Assembly (NCBI RefSeq): GCF_000243135.2
Contig: NC_019903.1
Coordinates: forward strand, 2,332,001 to 2,396,000
DNA from: Desulfitobacterium dichloroeliminans LMG P-21439
GTDB taxonomy: Bacteria > Bacillota > Desulfitobacteriia > Desulfitobacteriales > Desulfitobacteriaceae
DNA: 64,000 nt
Direction of reading: 5' to 3'
Below are positions 52,323 to 62,602 of this stretch, one piece after another. Below the pieces are notes generated by a model that worked only from the letters and a program-made list of their open reading frames with translations, was not told the origin of the DNA and made no database searches. Both the position numbers and the translations under genes were made by a program. Each line of letters opens with the position of its first letter. Within the stretch, counting starts at the first letter, position 1.

Positions 52323-53807
52323 CTAAATGATGATGCAGATTAGACCACCATTACCGTCATTAACAATTCGTTGCAATGTATCTTGGAGCTTGTGTTGCGC
52401 ATTTTCCGGCATCCGATAGAGCTTAGTTTGAACCCCTTCACGAACTAGGTCATGAAGTGATTTGCCAAAGATATTGGATTCCCACACCTTCTTGGGATCG
52501 GATTCGAATTCATCGAGGATGTAACGAACGAGATCCTCCGCCTGCTTCTCCGTTCCAATCAGAGGGGTGATTTCCGTGGTGACATCTGCACGCAGGATAT
52601 GTAAAGATGGGGCACTAGCCTTTAACTTGATCCCATAATGCCCGCCGGATTTCACTAGTTCGGGCTCTTCTAGGAACATTTCATCGAGATGAGGTGTTAC
52701 TACACCGTAGCCATGGGCGCGGACTTCATCAATAGCTGGTGCAATTTTATCCCATTCCTTCTTCGCTTTGCTATAGTCGAGGACCAATCTCATGAGTGTA
52801 TGTTCCCCTTCTACATCGACGCCGGTCATTTCTTCGAGAACGGTCTTAAAGAGTCCATCGATGGCTGTCATCTCTATGTCAGCAGTTCCTGTTCCCAAAT
52901 TCATCTGTTTGAGCAGAACATCTTGTGCATTAGGGCATTCGCCAAGTTTATCCAGTGCCATGTCAATATCCCGTATGCGACGAATTCCTTCGATGGATTG
53001 GCGTACTGCCTCTTCAAAGCTAGTCCTGACGGGGTGACTGGATTCAAGCTCTTCAACCCACTTAGGAATCTCAATATTGACTTCAGCGACGGGAAATTCA
53101 TAGAGTACTTCTTCGAGAATTTGGGTAATATCTTCGGGGGTCATTTCCAGGCAGTTGACTGGAATCACGGGTACACCGTACTTTTCCTCAAGAGAGCTGG
53201 CTAGCTCCATGGACATTTCCGAATAAGGTCGAGTTGTGTTCATGACGATTACATAGGGTTTCCCTAGATGCTTTAATTCATCAATCACGCGTTCTTCAGC
53301 ATCTACATAGGCCTCTCTGGGAATGTCTGTGATTGAACCATCTGTGGTGATCACGATACCGATGGTAGAGTGATCTGTTATGACCTTGCGCGTGCCAATC
53401 TCAGCTGCTTCTTGGAACGGGATGGGCTCATCGCTCCAAGAGGTTCGAACCAGCCTAGGCTCCTCCCCGTCTTCAGCCTCATAGCCAATGGCTCCCTCCA
53501 CAGCATAGCCTACACAATCCACGAGACGAACTTTCATTTGAATACTGTCTTTGACTAAGATTTCCACTGCATCCGCTGGAATAAACTTGGGCTCTGTCGT
53601 AGTAATTTGTCTTCCCGAGCCACTTTGAGGAAGTTCATCGTTCGCCCGCTCCCGCTCAAAAACATCCGTGATATTGGGCAGGACCAGGAGGTCCATGAAG
53701 CGTTTGATAAAGGTGGACTTCCCAGTGCGGACTGGTCCAACGATTCCCAGGTAGATATCGCCCCCTGTGCGCTCGGCGATATCTTTAAAAATGTCCACTT
53801 TTTCCAC
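52323..53807 (-). CDS. spoIVA: Stage IV sporulation protein A SpoIVA
   Basis: ATPase that polymerises on the forespore surface and forms the basement layer of the spore coat. The 494-residue protein (Bacillus: 492) has the Walker A GPVRTGKSTFIKRF near residue 25, VDCVGYAVEGAIGYE, TTDGSITDIPREAYVDAEERVI and IVMNTTRPYS, and a C-terminus rich in conserved residues ending GNGGLICIII. The start is GTG 53807, with GGGAGG eight bases upstream; the frame reads back to 53951 but that part has no ribosome site. Separate from the germination operon. Confidence 0.97.
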   Translation of the reverse strand: MEKVDIFKDIAERTGGDIYLGIVGPVRTGKSTFIKRFMDLLVLPNITDVFERERANDELPQSGSGRQITTTEPKFIPADAVEILVKDSIQMKVRLVDCVGYAVEGAIGYEAEDGEEPRLVRTSWSDEPIPFQEAAEIGTRKVITDHSTIGIVITTDGSITDIPREAYVDAEERVIDELKHLGKPYVIVMNTTRPYSEMSMELASSLEEKYGVPVIPVNCLEMTPEDITQILEEVLYEFPVAEVNIEIPKWVEELESSHPVRTSFEEAVRQSIEGIRRIRDIDMALDKLGECPNAQDVLLKQMNLGTGTADIEMTAIDGLFKTVLEEMTGVDVEGEHTLMRLVLDYSKAKKEWDKIAPAIDEVRAHGYGVVTPHLDEMFLEEPELVKSGGHYGIKLKASAPSLHILRADVTTEITPLIGTEKQAEDLVRYILDEFESDPKKVWESNIFGKSLHDLVREGVQTKLYRMPENAQHKLQDTLQRIVNDGNGGLICIII

Positions 53808-54155
53808 AAAAATTCCCTCCCTTTTGAGTGCTGTCCCAAAACCGGGGAAGGGCCCCCACCTTATCCCCCACCTCCCTATCACAAGATGATGGATACCGGA
53901 TAACTGGACTAGCACGTTACGCAGTATAAGTATATTGATTGGCTTGGGCATTTATGTCAAAATTTCTTTTGCCACGAGAATTTTCTGCATTGTAGAACTC
54001 CTACGTAGCCACTACCCAATCCTTTATCATTGCTATGTAAGGTTCAAGCAATATATTCCATTAAGCAAAAAAGACGTAAGGAATTTTTCCTTACGTCTTT
54101 TTTGCTTGCAAACCAGGCTTCATACCGAGATGCATGGTTGACCTATTGGGTTGAC
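53808..54155. other. Intergenic region between gpsA and spoIVA
   Basis: No gene seen. It holds the gpsA terminator at 54063-54107 and the spoIVA leader. A TTGACA lies at 53955-53960 on the minus strand, but no good -10 follows and no clear sporulation sigma site was found. Confidence 0.6.
54063..54107 (-). terminator. Terminator of the cmk-gpsA gene run
   Basis: A perfect 21-base-pair stem (54063-54083 with 54087-54107) with a 3-base loop; the arms themselves contain six-A and six-T runs, so it can act on both strands. Confidence 0.9.
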
Positions 54156-55208
54156 CTAGTCATTTCGCTGCAGCCTCGTGTTGTAGGCACTATTTTCCAT
54201 AGCAATTTGGGCTACTTCCTCAATCTCATGTTTTTTTCCTCGCATCATGAGGGCTGATACTGCTACCTTGGGGTCAGTTCCCTCAAAGATAACTTGATAG
54301 GCTTGTTCCACAATAGGCATAGATATCCCATATTGACGGCTCAATTCAAAGGCTACCTTTGTAGTGCGGATACCTTCTACTACCATCCCTACCTCTTGTA
54401 AAACCTGATCTAAAGGTTTTCCTTGCCCTAAGGCGACTCCAGCGCGACGATTGCGACTATGTTGACTGGTGCAAGTCACGATAAGGTCCCCGACTCCAGA
54501 TAAACCCGCGAAGGTCAAGGGATTCCCTCCCATAGCAACACCCAATCGGGTTATTTCAGCAATTCCTCGTGTCATAAGCGCAGCCTTTGTATTATCGCCA
54601 AAACCAAGTCCTTCAGCGAAACCGGCGCACAGAGCAATAATATTCTTGAAGGCTCCTCCGAGTTCCACACCGATTGTATCTGGGTTGGTATAGACGCGGA
54701 AGTTAGGAGTCATCATGACATCCTGGACCGCTTCTGCAGCTTTCGTATCGTGGGAAGCCACGACGACAGTAGTAGGCATATCCTTACCCACCTCTTCGGC
54801 ATGACTAGGCCCCGACAAAACCACGATTGAGTTGTTTGGAAGCTCTTCCGTGAGTACCTCGGAAAGGCGCTTATGGCTTCTCTCTTCTAATCCCTTTGCC
54901 GTATTGACAACGATGGTTTCCTTCTTAAGAAAGGATCTTATCCTTTGAGCAGTCTCCCGTACACTATGGGAGGGGACACTGAGGATGAGCATATCCGTAT
55001 CCTCAAGTTCAGTGATATCCACAGATGGTTGCACGGTCTCAGGCAACGTCACTCCCGGTAAGTAATGAAGATTCTCGCGTCGCTCATCCATGAGACTCAT
55101 CTCTTGGGGGTTGCGACCAAGTAATACGACCTCATGACCAGCTTTACCCATAGCGACAGCTAAGGCAGTTCCCCAACTCCCTGCTCCATATACGGTTATT
55201 TTAGTCAA
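54156..55208 (-). CDS. gpsA: Glycerol-3-phosphate dehydrogenase [NAD(P)+] GpsA
   Basis: Makes sn-glycerol 3-phosphate from dihydroxyacetone phosphate for phospholipids. The 350-residue protein has the nucleotide motif VYGAGSWGTALA near residue 6, NTAKGLEE, VLSGPSHAEEV, the catalytic Lys in LGGAFKNIIALCAG and the substrate motif LTFAGLSGVGDLIVTCTS. Start TTG 55208 follows GGGGAGGGGGC; the frame opens at 55250. It follows plsY, the acyltransferase that uses its product. Confidence 0.96.
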   Translation of the reverse strand: MTKITVYGAGSWGTALAVAMGKAGHEVVLLGRNPQEMSLMDERRENLHYLPGVTLPETVQPSVDITELEDTDMLILSVPSHSVRETAQRIRSFLKKETIVVNTAKGLEERSHKRLSEVLTEELPNNSIVVLSGPSHAEEVGKDMPTTVVVASHDTKAAEAVQDVMMTPNFRVYTNPDTIGVELGGAFKNIIALCAGFAEGLGFGDNTKAALMTRGIAEITRLGVAMGGNPLTFAGLSGVGDLIVTCTSQHSRNRRAGVALGQGKPLDQVLQEVGMVVEGIRTTKVAFELSRQYGISMPIVEQAYQVIFEGTDPKVAVSALMMRGKKHEIEEVAQIAMENSAYNTRLQRND

Positions 55209-55271
55209 AATAATGCCCCCTCCCCAGCAAAATATCGAAGAATATAGCAAAATATATTAAAGTACTATTGC

Positions 55272-55859
55272 CTATTTTTTAAAATTAATACGATTCTCCG
55301 TTCCCTTGAGAACTCTTTGTAGATTCGTGCGGTGACGAATAATCACACCACTCACAGCAATGACTGCAAAAACCTTATACGCCAGGGGCTCGTTCAAGAT
55401 AAAAACTAAAACACCAACAGTTAAAGCTCCTAATACCGAGCCCATTGAAACGTAACGAGTGATAAATACAACTAGGACAAACAAGGCAATCGCTATACCG
55501 GTGATCTCCGGCATTAATACTAAGATAATACCAAAGCCGGAAGCCACTCCCTTACCGCTAGGTTTGAAGCCAAAGAAAGGATTCCAACTGTGTCCAGCCA
55601 TGGCCAATAGACCCGCCACGATTCCTCCCCAAGGCCCGAAAAAATGATACCCTAAATAGGCCGCCATGGCACCCTTCAAGGCATCTCCTAAGAGCACAAG
55701 AGCACCGATTTTAGCACCCAACAAGCGGAAGGCATTGGTGGTGCCCATATTTCCGCTACCGTGTTTGCGAACATCAACCCCCTTGAAGCGACCTGCAAAA
55801 TAGGCAAATGGAATGGCTCCTAGTAGATAAGCGATAACGAATATCGCATACTCCCCCAT
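55272..55859 (-). CDS. plsY: Acyl-phosphate:glycerol-3-phosphate acyltransferase PlsY
   Basis: Membrane enzyme that adds the first fatty acid to glycerol 3-phosphate from acyl phosphate. The 195-residue protein has about five membrane segments and the three family motifs: [38 protein letters not shown] and [15 protein letters not shown]. It starts at ATG 55859, three bases after the der stop codon. Neighbour of gpsA, which gives its substrate. Confidence 0.96.
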   Translation of the reverse strand: MGEYAIFVIAYLLGAIPFAYFAGRFKGVDVRKHGSGNMGTTNAFRLLGAKIGALVLLGDALKGAMAAYLGYHFFGPWGGIVAGLLAMAGHSWNPFFGFKPSGKGVASGFGIILVLMPEITGIAIALFVLVVFITRYVSMGSVLGALTVGVLVFILNEPLAYKVFAVIAVSGVIIRHRTNLQRVLKGTENRINFKK

Positions 55860-55861
55860 GA

Positions 55862-57187
55862 TTAGTCCCTCTCTTCGTCTTTTTGGCGCACAATCATCCG
55901 GATGGGTGAACCTTCAAACCCAAAGTTTGCCCGTACTTGGTTTTCTAAATAGCGGCGATAGGAAAAGTGCATCAGCTCATGATCATTAACAAAAAAGACA
56001 AAGGTTGGTGGTTTCACTCCGACCTGCGTTGCATAAAGAATCTTGAGACGTCTCCCCTTATCCGAGGGAGGCGGATTGAGGTGAGTCCATTCTCTGACTA
56101 AGGTATTCAATGTCGCGGTAGCCACCCGGGTGGAGTTCTGCTCCGCTACAAAATCGACCAAATCCAGTAATTTAGTAACCCGTTGCCCGGTCTTCGCTGA
56201 GATAAAGAGAGTGGGAGCATACTGCATAAAGCCTAGTTCCTCCCGAATCGTCTTCTCAAAGCGATTCATGGTCTTATCATCCTTTTCCACCAGGTCCCAT
56301 TTATTGACCACCAGCACGATTCCTTTGCCAGCTTCATGCGCATAACCGGCGATCTTCTTATCCTGCTCCGTGACACCTTCTACGGCTTCGATAAGCATAA
56401 GAATAACATCAGAGCGATCCACGGCACGTAAGGAGCGAGCTACACTGTATTGCTCAGTCAACTCTTCAATACGGCCTTTTCTTCTCATCCCTGCGGTGTC
56501 GATAATCACATAACTCTTGCCGTCATGCTTAAAAGCCGAATCGATAGCATCCCTCGTGGTGCCAGGAATATTACTGACGATCACTCTTTCTTCACCTAGT
56601 AGAGTATTCACCAAGGAAGACTTTCCCACATTAGGGCGACCGACAACAGCGATACGGATGGTATCGGGATCTATCTCTTCTTCCAACTCATCAGGAAAAT
56701 GAGAAATAACTTCATCCAGCAAGTCGCCGATATTCATCCCATGTACGGCTGAGATAGGAATCGGTTCACCTAGGCCTAATCTATAAAACTCATAGAGCTC
56801 AGCTTTTTCAAAATGTTCGACTTTATTAGCGGCCAGTATGACCGGTTTACCCGAACGCCTTAAAGTATTGGCAATCATATCATCATCCGGTGTCGGAGAA
56901 ACTTGAGCATCAATTACAAAAACAATGACATCGGCTTCCTCTATGGCAATCTCTGCCTGGCGACGCATTTGTGAGGATATAGGGGTGTTCTCATTGACAA
57001 ATTCAATCCCCCCCGTATCGATAATGGTAAATTTACGTCCCAACCACTCTGCATCTCGGTATAAACGATCCCGTGTTACTCCAGGGCGGTTCTCAACAAT
57101 CGCAACAAGTCCGCCTGCCAAACGGTTAAACAAGGTGGACTTTCCCACATTGGGACGTCCCACGATGGCTACTACTGGTTTACTCAA
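55862..57187 (-). CDS. der: Ribosome assembly GTPase Der (EngA)
   Basis: Essential GTPase for maturation of the 50S ribosomal subunit. The 441-residue protein has two G domains in a row: [14 protein letters not shown] with DTGG and [10 protein letters not shown], then [16 protein letters not shown] with DTAGMRRKG and NKWD, followed by a KH-like C-terminus. I take TTG 57187 as start because GGAGG lies nine bases upstream; the frame opens at TTG 57196, which touches that site. The start region overlaps the end of the DUF512 gene by eight bases. Confidence 0.96.
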   Translation of the reverse strand: MSKPVVAIVGRPNVGKSTLFNRLAGGLVAIVENRPGVTRDRLYRDAEWLGRKFTIIDTGGIEFVNENTPISSQMRRQAEIAIEEADVIVFVIDAQVSPTPDDDMIANTLRRSGKPVILAANKVEHFEKAELYEFYRLGLGEPIPISAVHGMNIGDLLDEVISHFPDELEEEIDPDTIRIAVVGRPNVGKSSLVNTLLGEERVIVSNIPGTTRDAIDSAFKHDGKSYVIIDTAGMRRKGRIEELTEQYSVARSLRAVDRSDVILMLIEAVEGVTEQDKKIAGYAHEAGKGIVLVVNKWDLVEKDDKTMNRFEKTIREELGFMQYAPTLFISAKTGQRVTKLLDLVDFVAEQNSTRVATATLNTLVREWTHLNPPPSDKGRRLKILYATQVGVKPPTFVFFVNDHELMHFSYRRYLENQVRANFGFEGSPIRMIVRQKDEERD

Positions 57188-58541
57188 TTTCTTCAACCTC
57201 CAAATTCAATCCACTCACTGCTTCCAGAAAAGCCCTCCCGTGGTTTTCAACCACCAAGGGCGTTCCTTGCAGCACCTGACTTAACCATTCCACACTACGG
57301 TCATCGAGGAAAATATCCTCATCAGCTTTGAGCATAACCCGTGGGATTAAAAAAACATCTCCTTTGATATCACCGATCTGCTTTGCAATATCCTGCGCTG
57401 TCAACAAACCTGCCACGGTCACGGTCGGTCCAAAAAACTCATTCGTAATCACATGGAGTTCGATAGACAAACCTTGAATAGTGTCTAACCGCTTGATCAA
57501 TTGCGCGAAAAATGTTGCAGCGGAAACTCCGGTGATGAGGTGGACTTTTCGCTCAGGGATACTATGAGGAAGGCGCTGAAGGGACTGATCAAATTCATGG
57601 CGGAATTTGCTGGCCATTCCCACCCCATTTTCTAACTGGGAAAAATCATCATATATATCGACAGAAGGAAAATCCCAACCCGCTAAAGCGTAAAACTCAT
57701 CGGAGAAATACACCAGACTACAATCCGTTGCTTGACGGTATTCTTTTTGCCAAGCCTCACCCTTCGTTAAAATACCTTGGGCCTCTTGGAGAGTAAACGA
57801 ACGTAGATTAGTCAGATTCTCTCGATACTTCGTCAGTCCTACCGGAACTACTGCAATCGATTGAACCGTCGGATGTAGCTTGCCCAACTCCCGAACGGTC
57901 TGTTCAAGAACTTCACCATCATTATAACCTGGTACCAAAACAATTTGCGAATGAATTTGGATCCCCGCATCCGCCAGCTTTCTAAGCTGTGTAGACAAAT
58001 CTCCTGCCTTTGGATTCTTCATTAGGCGAACCCGAGCTTCCGAATCCCAGGCATGAACCGAGATATATAAGGGGCTAAGGTGAAACTTAAGAATCCGCTC
58101 AAACTCATCCTCATCTAAGTTTGAGAGAGTAATGAAGCTCCCTTGAGTTAAAGAAAGACGATAATCATCATCTTTATCATAAAGGCTTTGGCGCATCCCC
58201 TTCGGCATTTGAGCTACAAAACAAAAGACACAATTGTTTTTACATAGCTTTAAGCCCTGAGTGCTAATAGCCTGAACCTCAAGGCCTAGTACCTCTCCGT
58301 ATGACCTTTCAATTTCTATCTCCCAGAGTTCCCCATTAACCTTCTCTATGAGCATAGTAAATTCATCCTCAGCAGTTAAGTACTGAAAATCAATAACATC
58401 GTCAATCTTCTGTTCATCAATGGCAAGGATTCGATCTCCACATTCAATCTCCATCTCTTCAGCGATGCTGCCTTCATGGACAGCTGCCACGACTAAACCA
58501 TCTTTCAAGTTAGTCATCCTTTCTATATATCCCTCCATCAT
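57180..58541 (-). CDS. DUF512 radical SAM-like protein with PDZ domain
   Basis: A 453-residue protein. The N-terminal 70 residues resemble a PDZ domain ([24 protein letters not shown]). Near residue 98 the Cys motif [18 protein letters not shown] is that of radical SAM enzymes, followed by [18 protein letters not shown]. The DUF512 region fills the C-terminal half ([22 protein letters not shown]). The reaction is unknown; the family is widely kept in Clostridia next to der. ATGs at 58541, 58538 and 58517 are possible starts. It overlaps the upstream gene by 32 bases. Confidence 0.88.
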   Translation of the reverse strand: MMEGYIERMTNLKDGLVVAAVHEGSIAEEMEIECGDRILAIDEQKIDDVIDFQYLTAEDEFTMLIEKVNGELWEIEIERSYGEVLGLEVQAISTQGLKLCKNNCVFCFVAQMPKGMRQSLYDKDDDYRLSLTQGSFITLSNLDEDEFERILKFHLSPLYISVHAWDSEARVRLMKNPKAGDLSTQLRKLADAGIQIHSQIVLVPGYNDGEVLEQTVRELGKLHPTVQSIAVVPVGLTKYRENLTNLRSFTLQEAQGILTKGEAWQKEYRQATDCSLVYFSDEFYALAGWDFPSVDIYDDFSQLENGVGMASKFRHEFDQSLQRLPHSIPERKVHLITGVSAATFFAQLIKRLDTIQGLSIELHVITNEFFGPTVTVAGLLTAQDIAKQIGDIKGDVFLIPRVMLKADEDIFLDDRSVEWLSQVLQGTPLVVENHGRAFLEAVSGLNLEVEEIE

Positions 58542-59142
58542 CAGCCATCGAGTCCTGCACCGCTATCATACCAGCGCTTAGGCTTTTCTTGGTCTGGTAA
58601 TACTCACGAATCTGCCTAAAGGCGGCAATCATGATACATCCCACCCCACTGAAATGCCAGAGAAAGGAATTCGGAAGGCTGTAGTATCTGACAACTCCAT
58701 CAAATAAAAATATTGTTAAGCCTAAATTGACGAGTATTCCACCAGAAAGAGCTAAGGTCATACTCCAAAGGTCATGAGTGCTGAAGAGAGCAACTGCAAG
58801 AAAAACTACAGCAAACAACCACCGATCATAGGAGAAAATACCTGGTTCATTTAGGACAAACAGATCTTGAGCCAGCAAACATATTCCCGTCATGAGTATC
58901 CCCGGGAATCTACGTCCCTTAGCTCGCTTCCAAGCAATCCAGGTTACAGCAAGCAAAACAACTATTCGCGGGAAATCCCAATCCCAGATATGGGAAAAAG
59001 TAAAGCTATGTTCAATAATCCATCCGAAAATCCAGGCCAGAGGAAGAACTCTCAAACTTTTATGAATATGGAAAACCGGCCATTCAGCCCATGCTAGCAA
59101 TCCAATACTCAAGACCAACCACTCGCCAATCGGGAAAATCAA
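58510..59142 (-). CDS. Uncharacterised multi-pass membrane protein
   Basis: A 210-residue protein with about six hydrophobic segments through most of its length and a polar tail of 35 residues. I do not recognise the family. ATG 59142 follows a GGAGGCGATGAG site 33 bases after the ftsW-like gene, and its end overlaps the DUF512 gene, so it is part of the same operon. Its WDWD and Trp-rich loops (HIWDWDFPRIV) stand out. No catalytic motif is seen. Confidence 0.7.
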   Translation of the reverse strand: MIFPIGEWLVLSIGLLAWAEWPVFHIHKSLRVLPLAWIFGWIIEHSFTFSHIWDWDFPRIVVLLAVTWIAWKRAKGRRFPGILMTGICLLAQDLFVLNEPGIFSYDRWLFAVVFLAVALFSTHDLWSMTLALSGGILVNLGLTIFLFDGVVRYYSLPNSFLWHFSGVGCIMIAAFRQIREYYQTKKSLSAGMIAVQDSMADDGGIYRKDD

Positions 59143-59175
59143 GTCTCATCGCCTCCTCTAGCTTGACTCTCCCTA

Positions 59176-60363
59176 TTATTCCCTTAAAGTTTGTCCTTCA
59201 ATCGGAGGCATCGAGAAGGAGCCTAAATGAGGAACATTAATTTGACTATAGCGAGAAATATTCAGTAATATTCCAATCTCAACTAAAGTAATGACTAAGG
59301 AACTACCCCCATAGGATACCAAGGGCAGAGTGATTCCTGTCACAGGCAATACTCCCGTAACTACACAAAGATTGATGCCAGATTGAATGGCTAAAGAGAA
59401 GGCGATGCCAAAGGACAATAATCGTCCAAAGCGATCAGGGCATTTTCTCGATATATAGAAAGCCCTCCCAAAGCAGAATATAAACAACCCAATCAATAAA
59501 AAGGTGCCCATTAAACCCAGTTCCTCACCAATTAAGGCAAAGATCATATCTGTGTAGGTTTCGGGTAAATAACCGAACTTTTGCATACTTCTACCTAATC
59601 CCACCCCAAAGATTCCTCCAGAGCCAAAGGCAATCTCAGCGTTGGTTATTTGATATCCCATTCCAGAAGCATATTGCCAGGGATCTAACCAAACAAGAAT
59701 CCGGTTCCATTGGTAAGGGGTATTGTAGATGAGATAAAAAAGAGGTGCACCAAGACAAGGAACCGCCAATAAAAACCACGCAGTAGGAAGCTCCGTCAGC
59801 CAAAGCAGGGCAGCAGCCGTAAACACTAGCACTAGTGTCGTTCCTAAGTCAGGTTGCTTGTAGACCAAAGCTAATAGCGGAATAAGAATGAGGGCTGGCC
59901 AAGCGAGATCTTTTAATTTCTTTACAGGATAACGGTCAAGATAGTTTGCTAAAAAAAGAATCAGAGCTATTTTGGCAATTTCCGAGGGTTGAACATTGAC
60001 CGGCCCAATTTTTAGCCACCGGGAAGCACCGTTAGCTTCAACAGCACTATCGGAATTCAGAACCAAGACCAGAAGAAGCAGGGTAACTCCAATTCCTATG
60101 CCAGCAAACTTTTTGAGAAACGGATAAGGAATTCTCGTTATAATCAATGCAAAAAAGCTTCCGAGCAGTGCCCATTTTCCCTGCCTCAGCACGTAGAAAA
60201 ATGTGTTTTCCGTCTCATTATATCCTCTGACAGAGCCTGCAGTAAGAACCATCACTAACCCAAAAGCGAGAACTGCTAATACCGAGATCAGTAAATAAAA
60301 GTCCACCTCGTGGAGCGGTTTGGGTAATTTTCCGAGTAAGGAGCGTTTTCGTTTTTTCGGCAC
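59176..60363 (-). CDS. SEDS-family glycosyltransferase (FtsW/RodA/SpoVE)
   Basis: A 395-residue membrane protein with about ten segments. SEDS marks are IGPVNVQPSEIAKIALILFLA, the long outer loop with WQYASGMGYQITNAEIAFGSGGIFGVGLG, YTDMIFALIGEELG and the C-terminal LVSYGGSSLVITLVEIGILLNI. SEDS proteins make glycan strands from lipid II in elongation, division or spore cortex synthesis; the sequence alone does not choose, though FtsW/SpoVE likeness is strongest. GTG 60363 is the start, with GAGGGATG upstream. No partner penicillin-binding protein lies beside it. Confidence 0.9.
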   Translation of the reverse strand: MPKKRKRSLLGKLPKPLHEVDFYLLISVLAVLAFGLVMVLTAGSVRGYNETENTFFYVLRQGKWALLGSFFALIITRIPYPFLKKFAGIGIGVTLLLLVLVLNSDSAVEANGASRWLKIGPVNVQPSEIAKIALILFLANYLDRYPVKKLKDLAWPALILIPLLALVYKQPDLGTTLVLVFTAAALLWLTELPTAWFLLAVPCLGAPLFYLIYNTPYQWNRILVWLDPWQYASGMGYQITNAEIAFGSGGIFGVGLGRSMQKFGYLPETYTDMIFALIGEELGLMGTFLLIGLFIFCFGRAFYISRKCPDRFGRLLSFGIAFSLAIQSGINLCVVTGVLPVTGITLPLVSYGGSSLVITLVEIGILLNISRYSQINVPHLGSFSMPPIEGQTLRE

Positions 60364-60495
60364 GGCACATCCCTCGCTTTAACTTCCATCAGAGTAATAT
60401 TCTATGGACAGCAAATGACTTCCTGCAGGCCTGCAAGAAGTCATAGGTGCTAAAAAGTATTTTTGGTTGAAACTCCTCCTGAAAGCAAGTGTCCT

Positions 60496-62481
60496 TTAGC
60501 TTTCAGAATCAGGTTGAATAACATCACCAATGGTGACTTGAGGGGCTTCAGGTTGGTCTGCCAGAAGTTGTGCATCTTCAGTAGCTTGAGCTTCTTCCGC
60601 AGCTTCACGAATACTTAAGCTAATGCGTTTTTCCTCGGGCTTGCATTCGATGATCTTCGCTTGAACCATATCTCCTACCGTCACGATATCTTCGACCTTG
60701 TTAACTCGTTTTTCAGAAAGCTGAGAGATATGAACTAAAGCATCGACCCCATCCTCCAACTGAACAAAAGCTCCGAAGGGGGCTAGACGAACTACTTTTC
60801 CAGTCACTAACGCTCCAACTGGATACTTTTCAAGGGCGTTTTCCCAAGGGCTCGGTTTCAATTGCTTAAGACCCAAGGAAATCTTGCCCTGCTCCTTGTC
60901 CACTTTAAGCACTTGAACTTCCACTTCATCCCCGACATTGACATATTCAGAAGGATGCTTTATCCGAGTATAGGCAATGTCAGACACATGAAGCAGCCCA
61001 TCCACCCCACCGAGATCGATAAATGCTCCGAATTGAGCCAGTCGCTTCACTGTACCGCTGATAACGTCCCCTTCTTGGAGGGTTCCGAGCAGCTGTTCCT
61101 TCTTAACTGCCAGCTCCTCTTGTAAGATTTCCTTTTGAGAAAGCACAACGCGCCGTTTTGAAGGATCAAATTCAATAACTCGTAGGCGTAAAGTTTGCCC
61201 TTTAAACTGATTTAGATCTTCCACATAGCCGGGTTGTATTTGCGAAGCTGGGACAAACCCTCGCATACCCACATCAACAATCAATCCGCCTTTAACCACC
61301 TCAGCGACCTTTCCCTGAATCTCTTGTTTAGTCTCTGCATATTCTTTTAGACGATCAGCGGCAGCAAATTCGTCAGCTCTGCGCTTCGAAAGCAATGGAT
61401 TACCCTCTTCATTCTCGACACGAAGAACAACAGCTTGGATTTCATCTCCAACTGCAACAATATCACTGGGCTGAACATTAGAACTTACAGTGAGTTCTTT
61501 CAGGGGGATAATCCCTTCAGATTTCCAACCCAAATCCACAAACACTTCGTCGTGAGTCACTTTTACAACTGTTCCTTTGACTAAAGCTCCTCGATGCAAA
61601 CTTTGCATCCCGGCAGCCCAGTCCTCCATATTCATTATTTCATTCATTTCGTTGTTTTCCATGTTTGACATCTTTTTATTAACCTCCTCAATAATCCAAT
61701 CTGGTGTTGAGGCTCCAGCCGTTAGTCCTACGGTTTCTACCCCTTTAAACCAGTTATTTTCTAATTCATCAGCCGTCTCAATAAGATAGGTTTGAGTATG
61801 TTCAGAGCAAATCCCGGCCAACTTTCTGGTATTGGCACTGTTTTTGCCACCGACTACAATCATCACATCAACCTTACCAGCTAATTCTCGGGCAACGGTT
61901 TGCCGCTCCTCAGTAGCATTGCAAATGGTATTATGTACCTTGAGCTCCTTGGTATGTTTTCTTAATTCGTCCACAATACTGTGGAAATTCGCAGCGGGTT
62001 GTGTCGTCTGCGCCAGTACCGATAGCTTTTCATAAAAGGGAAGTTCGCTTGCTTCTTCAAGCTTCTCAATAGCTATCGAATGTACCCCGGCCCATCCCAA
62101 GATTCCTTGCACCTCAGGGTGTTGCCTATCCCCAACCACAATAACTTGACTCGTCTTCGATGCTTCGGCAGCCAGTCGTTGCGCCTTTTGGACAAATGGA
62201 CACGTGGCGTCCACTACTTCGACTTGTAAGCGCTGGGCTTCCTGATAAATATCTGGTGGAACTCCATGGGAACGGATAATTAAAGTATCACCGGCTTCGG
62301 TTTCCTTCACTTCCCCGACAACCCGCACTCCTTGCTTTTCCATCTTCTCCACTACTTGTTTATTGTGTATCAATGGTCCTAAGGAAGCGGTGCTCGAAGA
62401 AAGAACAGTTCTTTCTGCCATATCTAAAGCTCGTTTAACACCAAAGCAAAATCCGGCTTTTTCTGCCCGGATAATTTTCAA
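60496..62481 (-). CDS. ispH: Fusion of IspH (HMBPP reductase) with ribosomal S1-type RNA-binding repeats
   Basis: A 661-residue protein. Residues 1-280 are IspH, the [4Fe-4S] enzyme making IPP and DMAPP: AGFCFGVKRALDMAE with the first Cys, GPLIHNKQVV, the second Cys in DATCPFVQKAQ, the third in NTICNATEERQ, and GKNSANTRKLAGIC. From about residue 295 to 640 follow four S1 repeats (VKGTVVKVTHDEVFVDLGWKSEG, QGKVAEVVKGGLIVDVGMRG, ISGTVKRLAQFGAFIDLGGVDG, VTGKVVRLAPFGAFVQLEDGVD). This fusion is known from other Clostridia. The start is TTG 62481 with GGAGGGG upstream. It supplies isoprenoid precursors for the prenyl synthases in the window. Confidence 0.95.
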   Translation of the reverse strand: MKIIRAEKAGFCFGVKRALDMAERTVLSSSTASLGPLIHNKQVVEKMEKQGVRVVGEVKETEAGDTLIIRSHGVPPDIYQEAQRLQVEVVDATCPFVQKAQRLAAEASKTSQVIVVGDRQHPEVQGILGWAGVHSIAIEKLEEASELPFYEKLSVLAQTTQPAANFHSIVDELRKHTKELKVHNTICNATEERQTVARELAGKVDVMIVVGGKNSANTRKLAGICSEHTQTYLIETADELENNWFKGVETVGLTAGASTPDWIIEEVNKKMSNMENNEMNEIMNMEDWAAGMQSLHRGALVKGTVVKVTHDEVFVDLGWKSEGIIPLKELTVSSNVQPSDIVAVGDEIQAVVLRVENEEGNPLLSKRRADEFAAADRLKEYAETKQEIQGKVAEVVKGGLIVDVGMRGFVPASQIQPGYVEDLNQFKGQTLRLRVIEFDPSKRRVVLSQKEILQEELAVKKEQLLGTLQEGDVISGTVKRLAQFGAFIDLGGVDGLLHVSDIAYTRIKHPSEYVNVGDEVEVQVLKVDKEQGKISLGLKQLKPSPWENALEKYPVGALVTGKVVRLAPFGAFVQLEDGVDALVHISQLSEKRVNKVEDIVTVGDMVQAKIIECKPEEKRISLSIREAAEEAQATEDAQLLADQPEAPQVTIGDVIQPDSES

Positions 62482-62602
62482 GTTTGCCCCTCCTTAACTT
62501 GCATTACGCTTAAAATTCGCTATAATTTCCGAAATTCCTTCATCAGAATTAAATTGCCCTCTCTTAGAAAAATAATGCATTGTTCGATTAAGAGCAAATA
62601 AT

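Noticed and set aside
53955-53960. TTGACA before spoIVA as promoter
   Set aside because: No -10 at correct distance, and the gene is expected to depend on a sporulation sigma factor.
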